From Salticus scenicus (Eukaryota; Arthropoda; Arachnida; Araneae; Salticidae): DNA of 64,000 nt. Under the pieces are notes generated by a model. The model saw nothing but the letters and a program-made list of their open reading frames with translations, searched no databases and had not been told where the DNA came from. This document shows positions 33,901 through 47,300 of this stretch, one piece after another (position 1 is the stretch's first letter; every line of letters starts with the position of its first letter). Both the position numbers and the translations under genes were made by a program. The stretch is taken from NCBI GenBank assembly GCA_963930645.1, contig OZ005657.1:46774153-46838152 (forward strand), written 5' to 3'.

Positions 33901-36900
33901 GATTCAGCTTAAATTATTTGCAGGCCTAAATCCGCTCATGAACTTTACATCAATAAAAATCTTAAAGATATTGTTAATTGTGATTTCATTATACCCATTT
34001 GTCTGATTGTTGAAAATTTTATATTCACTCCACATTTTCTTAATTTCTTCTACATTTTTCACAGCAGCGATTCTTAAATTCCTATTGTCCAATCACCCAC
34101 ATTTTATGCAATTCTGTTGGTTGATCAATATTCGATTCCTTTTCTATATATAAGAGCACTTCTCTCTCATTTCTTAATGCACTGAAGATAGTACACTAAA
34201 TGCTAATGAAACAGCTGTCTGCTCCTCAATTTTTTTTTTCTTTGGTGTTCTAGATGATGTAATTCTTGGTTTTAATAGTTTAATAAAAAACAAGTATCAA
34301 GTGATTCGGAGGATTGGGAATTATACAGACCAGTTGTAAATCTATGAGAAAATTAGTTTCCATGGTAATGACTAATTTTTCTTGAAGAGTAAACTTTATA
34401 GACAGTAATTAACTTATTTCAATAAAATTATCAAGGATATTTTAAATTATGTATTAGCTGCGGGTAGTTGGTTGCTAGCTTATTAAATCTGAAAGTATAT
34501 TTAGGGGTATTTTTTAAAAATTTACTGGCTGATTATTAACTGTGAGTAAGTAAGTTATATTTCTGAATTTCTTATATTTCTGAAATTTATAGACCTAATA
34601 ATTTATGATATTATATATATATATATATATAATATCAGTGGCGGTTGGGTGGGCAGATGTTTGATTACGGAGGTGGGGTAGTGTTGTATGGCTGGATGGT
34701 TGGGTGGGATCGTGAAATTAAAAAAAAAAAAAAAAAGAAGAAGAAGGCTTGTTGCTTTTACTTTGTATTACTATGCAAACTTTCTTATTCCATTAAAATT
34801 TCAGTTTCTTCTTTTTTGAGTTGTCAACTATTCTTAAAATTCTAATCATACTATTAAACACATTGTAATCAATTAGTGAAATTCATTGTTGCTCCGTGGT
34901 TTCATTGTTATTCATCGGCTTTGAAATATTACTTTTTAAATCCACATGACTCTTATTCTGTTTGTGGCAGGCAGGGAGAGTGTTGCCGGCGTGAAACTAG
35001 TTTAACCCCACAGGCAAGTCACAAGTCTTGCCGCCTGCCTCCTTCCTTCCTAACTTAAGTTTCTTAAATTATTTTTTCATAAATTTTAATATAGTTTATG
35101 GTTTTAAGTTGAGATTTGTTGTGATAGTTTATTGATTCGTTTGTTTTGCAGGTTGTTAATTAATAAGTCTGGTTTCTTGAAATTTGTGTATTTCATCCAC
35201 TGATAATTTTTTTTTTTTTTTCCTTTTTCTGAACTATTCAAAGAAATTTTTAATCTTATTGGTCATTGATGTTTCAGTGATCTTGTATCTGTTGCTTGGC
35301 TTCTACTATGCTTAATAGATCATCATTATTCTATATATATATATATGAAATAGTGAAGGGCATTTAAATTATTTAGATTTTAGAGCAATAGGAATTTATG
35401 AACTGAAAAATTAGAAAAAAATTTTATTTATTGTTGAAATAAATTTTGATATTTTATGTATTTTACTTTTTTTTTTTTTTTTTTTAATGTATGTATCCAA
35501 CAAATAAAAGTGATTTTACTGGTTTTTGTTGTTATTCTTCTGAATGTTGTATAGATTTATGTGCCTTTTTTTTCTTATAGGAATGTGGAGCAGATTGTGT
35601 AAAGTTTCAAAAAAGTGACATTAATAGTAGATTTACCCAAGAAAGACTAAGCCAGCCTTATAAAGGTCCAAATTCATTTGGTCATAGCTATAGAGAACAT
35701 AGACAGAATCTTGAGCTTTCAGAAGAAACCTTTTTTGACTTAAATGATTATGCTGCATCACTTGGAATATATTTTGCAGCTTCAGGAATGGACAAAGTAA
35801 ATAAATTTATTAGTTGTCATTTATGTCACCAATTTATTCTCAAAATATATTAAAACTAAATATTTTTTTTTCAATGTAAAAAAAAAAATAATAATAATAA
35901 TAATAAAAGTGCATAATTTTTTTTATTTTTTATTTTTCTTCGTAAATATCAAAAATTAAAATGCTGCCTCTCTATATTAAATGTTTTTGAGAAGTTAGGT
36001 TGGTTCAGGGCTTAACTAAAATATCATCTCTAATTAAAAATTTTTAGTTGTCTACGGTCTTTTAAAAGAATGATAAAGTTTTAAAAAATTTCTTCGTAAA
36101 TTATTTTCTCAAACAATTGTCTCAGAAACTTACTTTATAAATTTTCTCTAAATTCATTTTCATTTTTTCCATTTTGTCCTGTCATTTTTAATTTCTGCTT
36201 ACTTTATTTATAGTGCATTTAGATTTGCTTCTTCTAAAGAGCTGCAATTTATTTACCTTTTTACTGCTCATTGTTTGTAAATAATAAGATATTATATATT
36301 TTTAAATCTTTGATTATTTCTTTAAAGTTCCAAATAAAGTGTATTGGCTAATATATTACTACATTATGAATCTTATTTTTAGTTTTCACTGTAAAAATAC
36401 AGTGTATTGTACATTATTATTAATATATGTATCTGGATTTCACAGTTATGATTTTTGTCACACATGTTATTTCAACTCTTTTTTTTTTCTTTTTTAATGA
36501 AACTGATTTAATTATGATAAAACAATGATGTATTTATCATTATAAAATTCATAGAAATATACTAAATATGGTTGGTAGTGAAAAGTTATGCTCGGAAAAT
36601 GTCACACTTGTCATTGAAAAAGGGAAAAAAAAAAAAAAAAAAAAAAAGGAGCTAATTAAGTCACACAATCGTTTTACAATTGCTGTAGAATATATTGCTA
36701 AATATTTGATGAATTCTGCTTTTAAAAAATGTTATAACACTTTAAAATGAGTCAAAATGCCACACCTATAACCATGTAATATTCAATACATGTATCTGTA
36801 CATATATTCATGGACATGAGTAAACATACACTTTTGAATTTTTATGTTTTGTTGAATATATAAAAATAAATAAATAAATAAACACTACTTCATGTGATCT

Positions 36901-39159
36901 TACAGGACTTCAAAAGTAGGTGTTTAAAGACCATTTTATACATTATATATTCCAGCGAAAGTTTTGTCCTGAAGGCAAAAAAGGGGACATTTACAAATTA
37001 AAAAAAAAATATTTTTAGGATTACCCTGTTAAAAGAAAAGAAAACTTTGAAATGTTTTGTAGCAATAGCATGTGATTGCGATGCTTTTTTAAAATTATAT
37101 CTATAGTTAAATCTCATTAGTATGTCATTCTCAGGGCCACTTCAAAATAACTTACTAAGTAAAGTGACTTCTTAAGATGAGTTTATATTAAATGTAAAAT
37201 CAAAATTCCAAATATTTATGTATAATAAGCATGCCTATGATTAAATTACGTGATATATTATGTAAATTTATAGAATAAGAATTTAAATTCATTTAAAATT
37301 ATGCCTGATCAAGTCCAAGTGGTTATAACAGGGGCACTAGAAAAGCCTGCAAAGAATGGCTTTCAAACTTTTGATTTTTGTGTTGGCAGTATAATTGTCA
37401 ACAATGAAGACAATTTATCAATTTTGTGAACAAAAATTTTTTTGTCCAACATCTTCATAGTTTTTTCTCAAATCAAATGGTTGATGTCATTTATGCTTTA
37501 GAGTTCATTCTATCGAGCACTGAAATAGATCTAATATTTTTAAAGCACTGTGGTATTAGACATTCCCCAATTACTACGGGTTTTAACTTATCAGTTCTAA
37601 GCATGTTTAAACCAGCAATATTGTCAGTCACTCTATTCTTCAGAAGTGAATCTTTTCTGAGGTTACCACTAAATTCAGTGTGTTTGAAAACTTTTTCTGA
37701 ATTTCATAAAAATATTTGCCATCTCTGTTTATTTGAAAGGATTTTTCTGACAATTTTGAATAAATTTTGAAGAAGAAATTTGTATCTTTAGTTATATAAT
37801 ATTTGTTAAGCAATATCTTTTTATGCTTTTATATTTTGAAAAAACTTACATTATTATTTTTCTTTTTTTCAGCCTTCAATTGATTTTCTCAACTCATTAG
37901 ATGTACCATTCTTTAAAATAGGATCTGCAGATACAACAAACTTACCCCTCCTAAAACATGCTTGTAAATATAAAAAACCTCTTGTGATTTCAACTGGAAT
38001 GTCACATCAACGAGACATTCTCAAAATGTATAATGAAATTTCTCAATTAAATTCTGAAATTGTCATAATGCAGTGCACTAGTTCTTACCCTACATCTGCA
38101 AATGATGTGAATCTAAATGTTATTAAAGTAAGTTGTTTTATATCTGACATCTAATATATATATATACTCATAAAAACTGGATTAAATATAACTTCTAGTA
38201 AATAAAACTTAATGGTAAATTAAAGTCCTTTTATGATATGAAATAAGTTTCTGGGGGGGGGGGGGGGAGAAATAAAGAAAAGGAAATGAATATTCTTGTT
38301 TATTATTAATTTTCTTAAGTAAGGGTTTTTAATTAGGATGTAAGTGCATATAATTTTTATTTACCAATATTTAACATGTGATAGACTATTTTATTCTTTC
38401 TTTTATTCATGAATATGGCTTTGTGTGTTGATCAAAGTATTTCATTTGTATACATATATATTATATACCTATTTGCCAAGTAAAAATGCAGTAAAGTGCA
38501 TACATAAAAAATTTGTAGTAGAAATGCAAAAAAGAATGTGCAACCTTCTATGATGCATAATATTTTTCCCAAATAAAATTAAAATCCTTACCCTTTAATG
38601 TTCATTGGTTTTGTACTGAAATCAAACATTTAACATATTTTATTGCAACAATTTTTCAGTAATTAAATATTATAATTGATTTACATATTTTTTATTCTTT
38701 TTTGTTCAATAGAGCGCAGCAGTACTCCAAATTTAACAGATGATGTTTCTTAGGAAGCTAAATGCAGAAGTCACTTTAAATATTTTAGCTTGTGTGAGTG
38801 CTTAGTTACTGCTTTAATGATAGAGGTCAATTAAAAAAAAAAAAAAAATCTGTCAAAAGGCATGAAATGCTCATGTTGAACAACCTTACTCTCTGATTGC
38901 TGTTCAGCAACATGTCTGATGTCAGATATTGTTTAGAGTCCATGTGTGTTGTGTATATTTAAAAATGCCTTTGTTAAAGGAAATCTACCCATCTGAAATT
39001 ATTTAATTCAATTTGTTATTTTTGTTTTTGTTAAATAAAGTTTTTATTTTCCTTAATTATGAGCTTTAAATAATAGCTCGCTGTTAGTTTTCAATCCACT
39101 ATACTACAACCCCAATATAAAAGATGTTTTGCTCCTCTATAAAAGTCATGCTCAGTTGT

Positions 39160-39194
<35 letters not shown>

Positions 39195-42100
39195 CATCTA
39201 TTCATAGCTGCCAAGTCTTCTTGATTTCCAAGAAGACTTCTTGATTTGTATGCTTTCTTCTTGCTTCCTGCAAGAAAATGAAATCATCTTGATTTTGAAA
39301 TTTTTCTATATATTTCATTTTAACCTCTAGAAAAAGAAAATTTTTAGTTTTAATTGAAACAGTATAATGAGATTAGATTTGTTCCAAAATACTAATCACA
39401 TCTTGAAATGGCATTTTTGAAACAGATCATAATGTTGCGTAGCATACATCATAACTTTGCCTTTTAGATTAGAGAACAAAACAGACAATCCCTGATAAAG
39501 CTAGGAGAGTATAATCTGCCACTGGGAGATTCTCCCACATTCATGTTGCTGCTTCACGTGTTTACTTATGAGAACAAATCTATTGCAGATTGTATGCTTG
39601 CTATCCTGCATAAAATATAGCATACTTTTATTTGAAGTAAAAAATATTCATTAAAAATAAATAAATAAATAAATACTGCAAAGGAGGAGCAATATAAACA
39701 GCATTTCCTGATGCATATGCAATAGAATTTCCTTTTTAAAGAATTAAAACATAAATTCAAATCATGCTTACTGTACTATTCTGTTTGCTCCTCAGATTTT
39801 GAATGTTCAAAATTAAGCTTTTGGGCTTATCTCAGGAAAATTTTAGGCATTGATTCTACTCTTTTTTACCCTAAATTTCTCATATGTACATTTTCTTGGA
39901 TGGGATTAGTAAAAAAGGATACCTATTATATAGAGAAAAACTTCTTGATTTTAATTAAATCAACTTGCTTTTTGAGCTCAATCTTCTTGATTCTTCCAGT
40001 GAGAAGTTGGCAGGTATGATCAATTTAACAAATCACCAATTTACTGACAGAATTATATCATCAGTACTTTAAAATTTAATAAGATGCATAATCAACAGCA
40101 AAATCATCATTATAAATGTTATATTTGACTGTAAAACCGTAAGAACAAAACTAGACTAGGTATTAAAATCAACAAAATATTTCCAGTTATTATTCTACTG
40201 GGGAAAAAAATATATATATAGGCATTAATATGTTGCATAAAATTTTTAATTAACATATTTTATGTTTAGCACATTTCATAGTTTACAAATCATATATGTG
40301 TTTAAATGAATTATTGTAAGAATGGCAGAGCTAATTTATATAATGCCTATTATTGCAAGCATTAGGTAGTATGATGAATGAGAATGTAATGGGTCGTTTT
40401 ATCTATTTTTAAACTTCTTATAAAATACTTATTAGACATTTTTTTTAAATTGTTTTCTTATTTTAACTTTTATTTACAGACTTATAAAGATATTTTTCCA
40501 GAAGCTATTATTGGTTATTCTGGTCATGAACTTGGTATAGAAATAAGTGTTGCTGCTGTAGCTGTTGGTGCTAAAGTAAACATTTTTGTTGTTAATTTTA
40601 TAATCTGAGTAAAGTTTATATTATCCACATTTTTTTTTTTTTTTAAATCAAAGTTTCTTTAGGTGCCCTGTACAAATTTCTTTCTTAAGAGTGAATTTAT
40701 CTTATAATTTCCTAAAATAATTTTATGCATTTTAGTGTCAAACATATTCATACAAACTTCTCAGTACTTGTTATGATTAAAATTCTTTTTTAAAAGAAAT
40801 CAGTAAATATTAAAAAATAATAATAATAATCCCATTTAGTTTAATTGGGATACTATGTTAAATCATACCATTTATATGGTTGCTTTCTTTTCCAATTATT
40901 GGTTATATGGGGATTTAAAAACTCTTAATTTTGGTGTTTATATTGGATAATCAAGTTTACCAGATAGTTGAATTATTTCCTTTCAAGATTAACAAATCTG
41001 TTTTCTTAAATACTATATTTTATGCAGTTGGTTAATCCTTTTAAGTTGAGAAGATGTATAGGGGAAATCATAAAAGATTGCTTTTCTGTAGCCCTTAGAA
41101 GTTAGTAGTTAGTGATTAATAAGCAGTGAAAGAAGGTTAGAATATGCTATGTGTGGTACAGAGAAATAAGGCAGATGTGGTGAGAGTTATCTTATGAAAT
41201 ATTTCCACACCATACTTATCTGTTCATTATTGCAAGTTTTATTTTGTTTCTGTAATGATGTCTGTTTTGCATGAAATAATTGTTCTCTTATGACTACACT
41301 CAGATTTAGAGGGTAAAGGAAAACTGTATATAATTTTTATTACACACTATCTCTTTCTGTAAATGACCGGGCACTTTCAATTTCAGACATTTTTTCAAAT
41401 ATCTCAAAAAGTACTTGATGAATCATCTTGAGACTTCACGAGTATGAAGAATATGTTATTCCTCATGTATTTCACTGAAAGTTTTGTGCAAAAAGTAAAA
41501 GCAGGACCAGTGAAAAATTAAATAAAAATGAAAATGTTTAGGATCACCCTGTTAAAAGTAATGCTTGCAATGCAATCTAGAACAGTTTTGTAAGGTCCTG
41601 TACATTAATTAGGAAGCCTAACAGCACATATTTTCTGCAAAACAACATAAGTTTAAACATCACACTTATACGCGCTAATTTCCCTTTGTTGATTGCAAAG
41701 TAATGATGTTAAAATATGTTTAAACGAAATTCACCCCATATGCCGTAATGATAAGAATTTTGGCATGTCCCTGTACACAATTCATAAATAATATAGACAT
41801 AAAAAGTTATACAGCTATTTCTATACAGAGCCTGAATGTGTGTGCTAATTTGTAAGTCAATCGGAGGATTTTCGCGGCCACTATCGCGGTTCATACAAAT
41901 TATTCCAATAGCCCGTAATGATAAGAAAAACTTTGGCATGTCCCTGTACACAAACTGTAAATAGAATACACACCCAAAACTATAGAGCTAATTTCGTTGG
42001 GATCATGAACATGGGTACCAAATTTCAGGTCAATAGCGGGATTTTTGCGGCTGCTATCGCACGACAAACACACAAACAGACGGAACACAAAAGATTTTCA

Positions 42101-44311
42101 CAGGATATTGTTTGACAAAGTTTTTTTTTTTTCCTTCTTTTTTCCTTTAATGACACTTTGCATTTATGTTATTAGATATTTTAATCTTTTTCAAATCTCA
42201 AATACAAAACAATATAAAGATTTTTAATTATAGATGATTATGAGACATGATGATATACAACATACTTTTAATGTACATAATTTTAGGTATGTTTATAAAA
42301 GACTTTCAAATAGTTAGGAAAAATAAAAAATAAATAAAAAAAATGCGTAAAAAGCAAAAAAGAAAAGAAAAGAAAAAGAAAGAAATCGAATATGTGAACG
42401 GGTAATTCTGAATGATTGTGTGTGACTGCTGCTTAATCTTTTAATAAGATTTAAAAAAAAAAAAAAAAAATCTGTACTGCAGTGGTGAGTATCTCGATGT
42501 ATGCTCGCTTCGCAAGCATTAAAACTATGGATGAAATTTTGTCTTTGACAGAATGTAATGTAGTACGACAGGACTACTTATATTTGTATTTTAACACCCT
42601 TTGGGGGAAAAAAAAAATCTGAACACATTAGTCTAAATAATCGGGAAATATTCAGCAGAGACCCGTTGGCTCTGTGGTCAGAGTATACAACTATGAACCC
42701 GAAGGTTGTGAGTTTGATCCTCACCGATGGAAAAAAAGAAATAAAATCTGAAGACACTAATCTAAATAATCAGGAAATATTCAGCCAAGACCCATTGGCT
42801 CTGTAGTCTGAGTACACAACTATGAACCTGAAGGTTGTGAGTTCGATCCTCACTGATGGGAAGTGAAAAAAAATATGAAAGTTTTTATGGATTTCACAAA
42901 ATATTTTAAGATAGAATAAGAAATTAAATGGTAAAATTGGATATTGGCAGGCATTTTCAAAGTGAAACACTATAAATTGGTAATGAATGATGCAAAATGC
43001 TAGATTGAAAGAAATAGTCCTGTCGTACTAAAAATTGACAATTCTATTTTGTGGCGAGTAAAACTTTTTTTTTTGGTGAGTGTAATCTGAGTTGAAATTT
43101 CGAACCCTGCTATAGAATAAGCTACTATTCAATTCCTCTTAAAAAAAGCTAAACTATCAAAGGTTTTACTCGCATTTTTATTTTGATTCAATCAGTGGTA
43201 ATGTGGTGTTCGTTAATTGTATATAATTACTGATAAAATCCCTTTATCATTTTCCTTATTTTTGAGAACTGAAATTCAGTTCGTTCTGTCACATGCAACT
43301 TTTTGAATTTAAACAATATTTGTTTGGTGTTTTCATATAAGTAGCTCAATGCTATTAGCTATTATATTATACAAATAGAATTCTGTTAAAACTTTTGCAT
43401 GCATAGATAAAAATTATTTAGTATAAAGGCTCATATTTCATTAGATATTTAATGTTTTTGTATCCTGATTACAGTATGCTGCGTCTAATGTAATACCTTG
43501 TTTCCTGAAAATGGTTTGCATAAGTTTAATACTTAGTGTGTTATAGTTAAGAAAGTGACTTTTATTTTGAGGGGACAATTTTTTTAAAGAAACCATTATA
43601 TCTCCCACAAATACATATGGTAGTCTCAAAACAAATTATTCAGATAATAAGGGGGAACCTCATAATCACATGCTATAGCCAGATTGCTTTGCAAGCCTTA
43701 CATTTTACCGGGTGATCCCTAGCATTTTCATTTTTATTTAGTTTTTTACTGGTCCCAGCATTTATTTTCGGGGCAAAGCTTACACTTCTGAAGTTTCAAT
43801 GTGATTCTTCCAGTACTTTTTGGGATATTTGACAAAACGTCTAAAATTTAAAATGTCTGGTCATTTATCAAAAGCTAGTTTACAAAATCAAATTTTTTGA
43901 ACTTTATTTTATTTATTTATGTTTTATTTATTAATATTAATATTATTTTATTATGACTTCTAATAATAGCAATTGAAAAAATAAACATTCTGACCTTTTC
44001 GAGACGATCATTCGATACCTAGAAAACTTTAAACAATGTATTATTATTCTAAACTTAGTCTGCAAATATCCAAGTCATTGATTATGAAATTTAGGAAGAA
44101 AATGTCAGTCTTTATGACTTGGGAGAATGTAGAAAAGTTGTTGCAGAAAAATATTAGGAGATAGTTAGCTCTTCTGTCATGCAACATCACAAAATGTTTT
44201 ATATCCTGTAATGTTTTAAAAGAAAAATCTTTGAAAAATGCTAATGGTATTGCAAATCCATCATCACAAACAATGCCTGGCTACAGAGGTTTAATTCAAG
44301 GCCTAATTTAA

Positions 44312-44349
<38 letters not shown>

Positions 44350-47300
44350 TAGGAAGAATCTGATGATTTTGATATCAATGTTTTAAAAGAAAGGAAAAGT
44401 TTTGATCTGGTGGGGCATTTTCAAAAGATATTATTTTCTCAATATTTTTAAAAATTGATAAATGTGGATGTATTTTCAGATCTTGCCAGAGAAAACCTTC
44501 TGTGTTTAAGAGGGAAAATGTATAGTGGAAAAGGAAAGTTGAGTGATAAACTATGATGTTACTTGCAAATATATTTATTGCATGTACTTGAGAGATTAAA
44601 GAATTAGATTTGTTCATTTTTATAAACAATTTAACATTAATATATTTTCAATATTTTTTTTCCCAGCATGAGAAATGAAATTATTAATCATATTCATAAA
44701 AACTCATCTTTAAATATGAAAGTGCAAAATTTGTAGGTATAAGAATCGAAAAATGTTTATTTTCTGGTAATTGTATTATATCTTGTGTTATAACCAATTG
44801 ATATATCATAACAAATTTCTCAAAATGTTGTGCTTGGAAATTAAGTTAAAAAATACAAGCAATAAAATTGCATCTTTAACAGGGTTTTCTGAAAAATCAT
44901 TTGTTTTTACCAAAAAAAAAAAGTAAAATACTATTCTATTTTATAATAAAAACATATGACAATTTTAATTATTTATGAATAAAAATATTTCAGGAGTATA
45001 TCAGAAATATGGGTTGGGGACAAAATCTCGTGGGACAAAATATCGCGAGGACAAAATATCGCCAACGTAAATGAATACAAAGCAAAAATGAATTTGTAAT
45101 GTTGTATAAAATTTCATGACAACACATACCTTATTCAGAGCACTGACATTCTGACAAACCTACAACAAAATTTTTTATAAATTTTACTAAAATAGTTTAA
45201 AGACTATATTTATTAACTTTTGTCAAAATTAGTCATAATGAATTCAATCGTGCTTATTAATTTTAAAATTTTTAATTCAAGTTTGTGAACAGTTTTCAGC
45301 TTTAATGTCAGCAGTAATGTACACGATTTTTAAAATGTATTTTGAATAGTGAAAATCAAAAGATAAAATAACTTAAAAATAAACATAGATAAAATAATGA
45401 AATTCAACTCTATGATTTATTTAATAATTTATTTATATATTTTAATTAATTAATTAATATTTATAAGTCCCTGTGGCCCCCACCAGAGATTACACGTGAC
45501 ACAAAATCAAATTTTCAAACAGATCATACTATTTTTTGACGCGGTATTTTGTCCGGCGAGATTTTGTCCCATGATATTATGTCTGGATCCCCAGAAATAT
45601 GCAGTTTGAATTTTAAATAGACTTTAAACATCCTCATAGAGTTTTGCTTTGCTCTGCATAAATTGTCACCCTGTTATCATGTTTTTTTAGAACCAATAAC
45701 TGACCATATAACTGATATTGACTATATATATTTTTTTCTTTTCAAGAGCATATACTTTTATAGGTAACATATAAACATGTACATCTGATTACTCAAGAAA
45801 AATATGCTTATTATTTTTTTTTTCACCATTTTTATGCAGTTATTTAATTAAACTTTTTGTATACTTATTGATAAAATTATTTTATTGTTAATATTCTGCT
45901 TATTTTATATATTTCTTTTAGATGTTATAACTGTGATTTATGTCTCAGGTTTTGGAACGTCATATTACTCTAGATCATAGCTTAAAAGGAAGTGATCATG
46001 CAGCTTCTTTGGATCCATCAGAGCTACAGCATCTTGTAACTGAAATAAGAAGAATTGAAGATGCTATGGGATCTTTTGAAAAGCAAATACAAGAGAGTGA
46101 AAAACCTTGTTATCAAAAAGTATTAAATCATGGCAGTTTATTTGTGTTTGTGTGTATGTATAATATTTAAAGTTAACCCTTTGTCTACTGACGGTACTTT
46201 AAAGTACCATTACTTTAAAAAGAGTATAAAATCGAATTTATAGAAGAAATGTCAAAGAGATTTATAAGAAGGAACAGATGTACCTCTCTTTAATCTCACT
46301 ACAAAGCATAGACAATACATATAGCCATTTTTGTTCCGTAAGGGATTTTATGGAGTGCACTTGCTGTTTTTGCTTGATATTTTTCACGATCTTCATGTGT
46401 GTTATAATTAATTCCTATATTATTTCAAGAATATCCCACTAATCTTAGAAATAATATGAGAAACATAAAGAGTAAATATTTCTCTACACTTTTTTCATGT
46501 CGAAATAATTTTTTTGACCTCTATGTACCAGTGGTACATTAAAGTACCACCACACAAAATTCTCATTAATTATTATGATGAGGTGATATGCATAATTTTT
46601 AACATATATATCTTTAAATAATGCACTTTAGTAACTAAAAATATATGTTTCAAACACAATTTTTGTGTGTATCATAATGCAGTAGATAAAGGGTTAAAAG
46701 AAAGACAAATATAATAAAGCAAAATATTTGTTGGCAAACAAATGGAACAAGGATCGTACACTCTTGAAAAAAGTCAATCATTTTTATTCGGCACTTTACT
46801 TGAATTAATTCTCACTATTTGTATAAAAAATATGTATTTATTCTAATATAATGGTACAAGGTAATTTAATAAAAGAAATATCCTTCAGAAGCTAGTATCT
46901 TTTGCCACTTTTTGGCCAATAGATGGATTCTGCAATATAATAAAAATTGGGTTTCTTTGAGATGATCTGCTAATGGAGACAAATTTCAATATTGTGAAAA
47001 TATGTGAAGTGTTGTTAAGGAAGGCCATACTGCATGGACCAAAACAAATTATAATTGGAAGGGATGATGTTTTGGGGATATAGGGGATAGGTAAGGCATG
47101 CCATTGAAGTCCCTGCAAGGTTTTCTTCACTCAGTTTGCAACATGTGGTTTGGCATTGTCATATATCAGAATGACTTTGTCATGCTTTTGAACATATTTT
47201 TGGCATTTGTCTTTAACTTTGCTATTCAAATTGAGTAACATTTATTAATATTCACTGTTTGGCGTGGTTGCAACAGCTCATGGTACACCACACCAACTTG

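Noticed and set aside
37426..37770. 114-residue + strand frame in NANS intron 2
   Set aside because: No domain, lies inside an intron defined by good splice sites, and has no splice signals suggesting a cassette exon; would not keep the NANS frame.
42660..42860. Two tRNA genes
   Set aside because: Box A and box B are present but the acceptor stem is mismatched and the anticodon loop too long; better seen as SINE-type modules.
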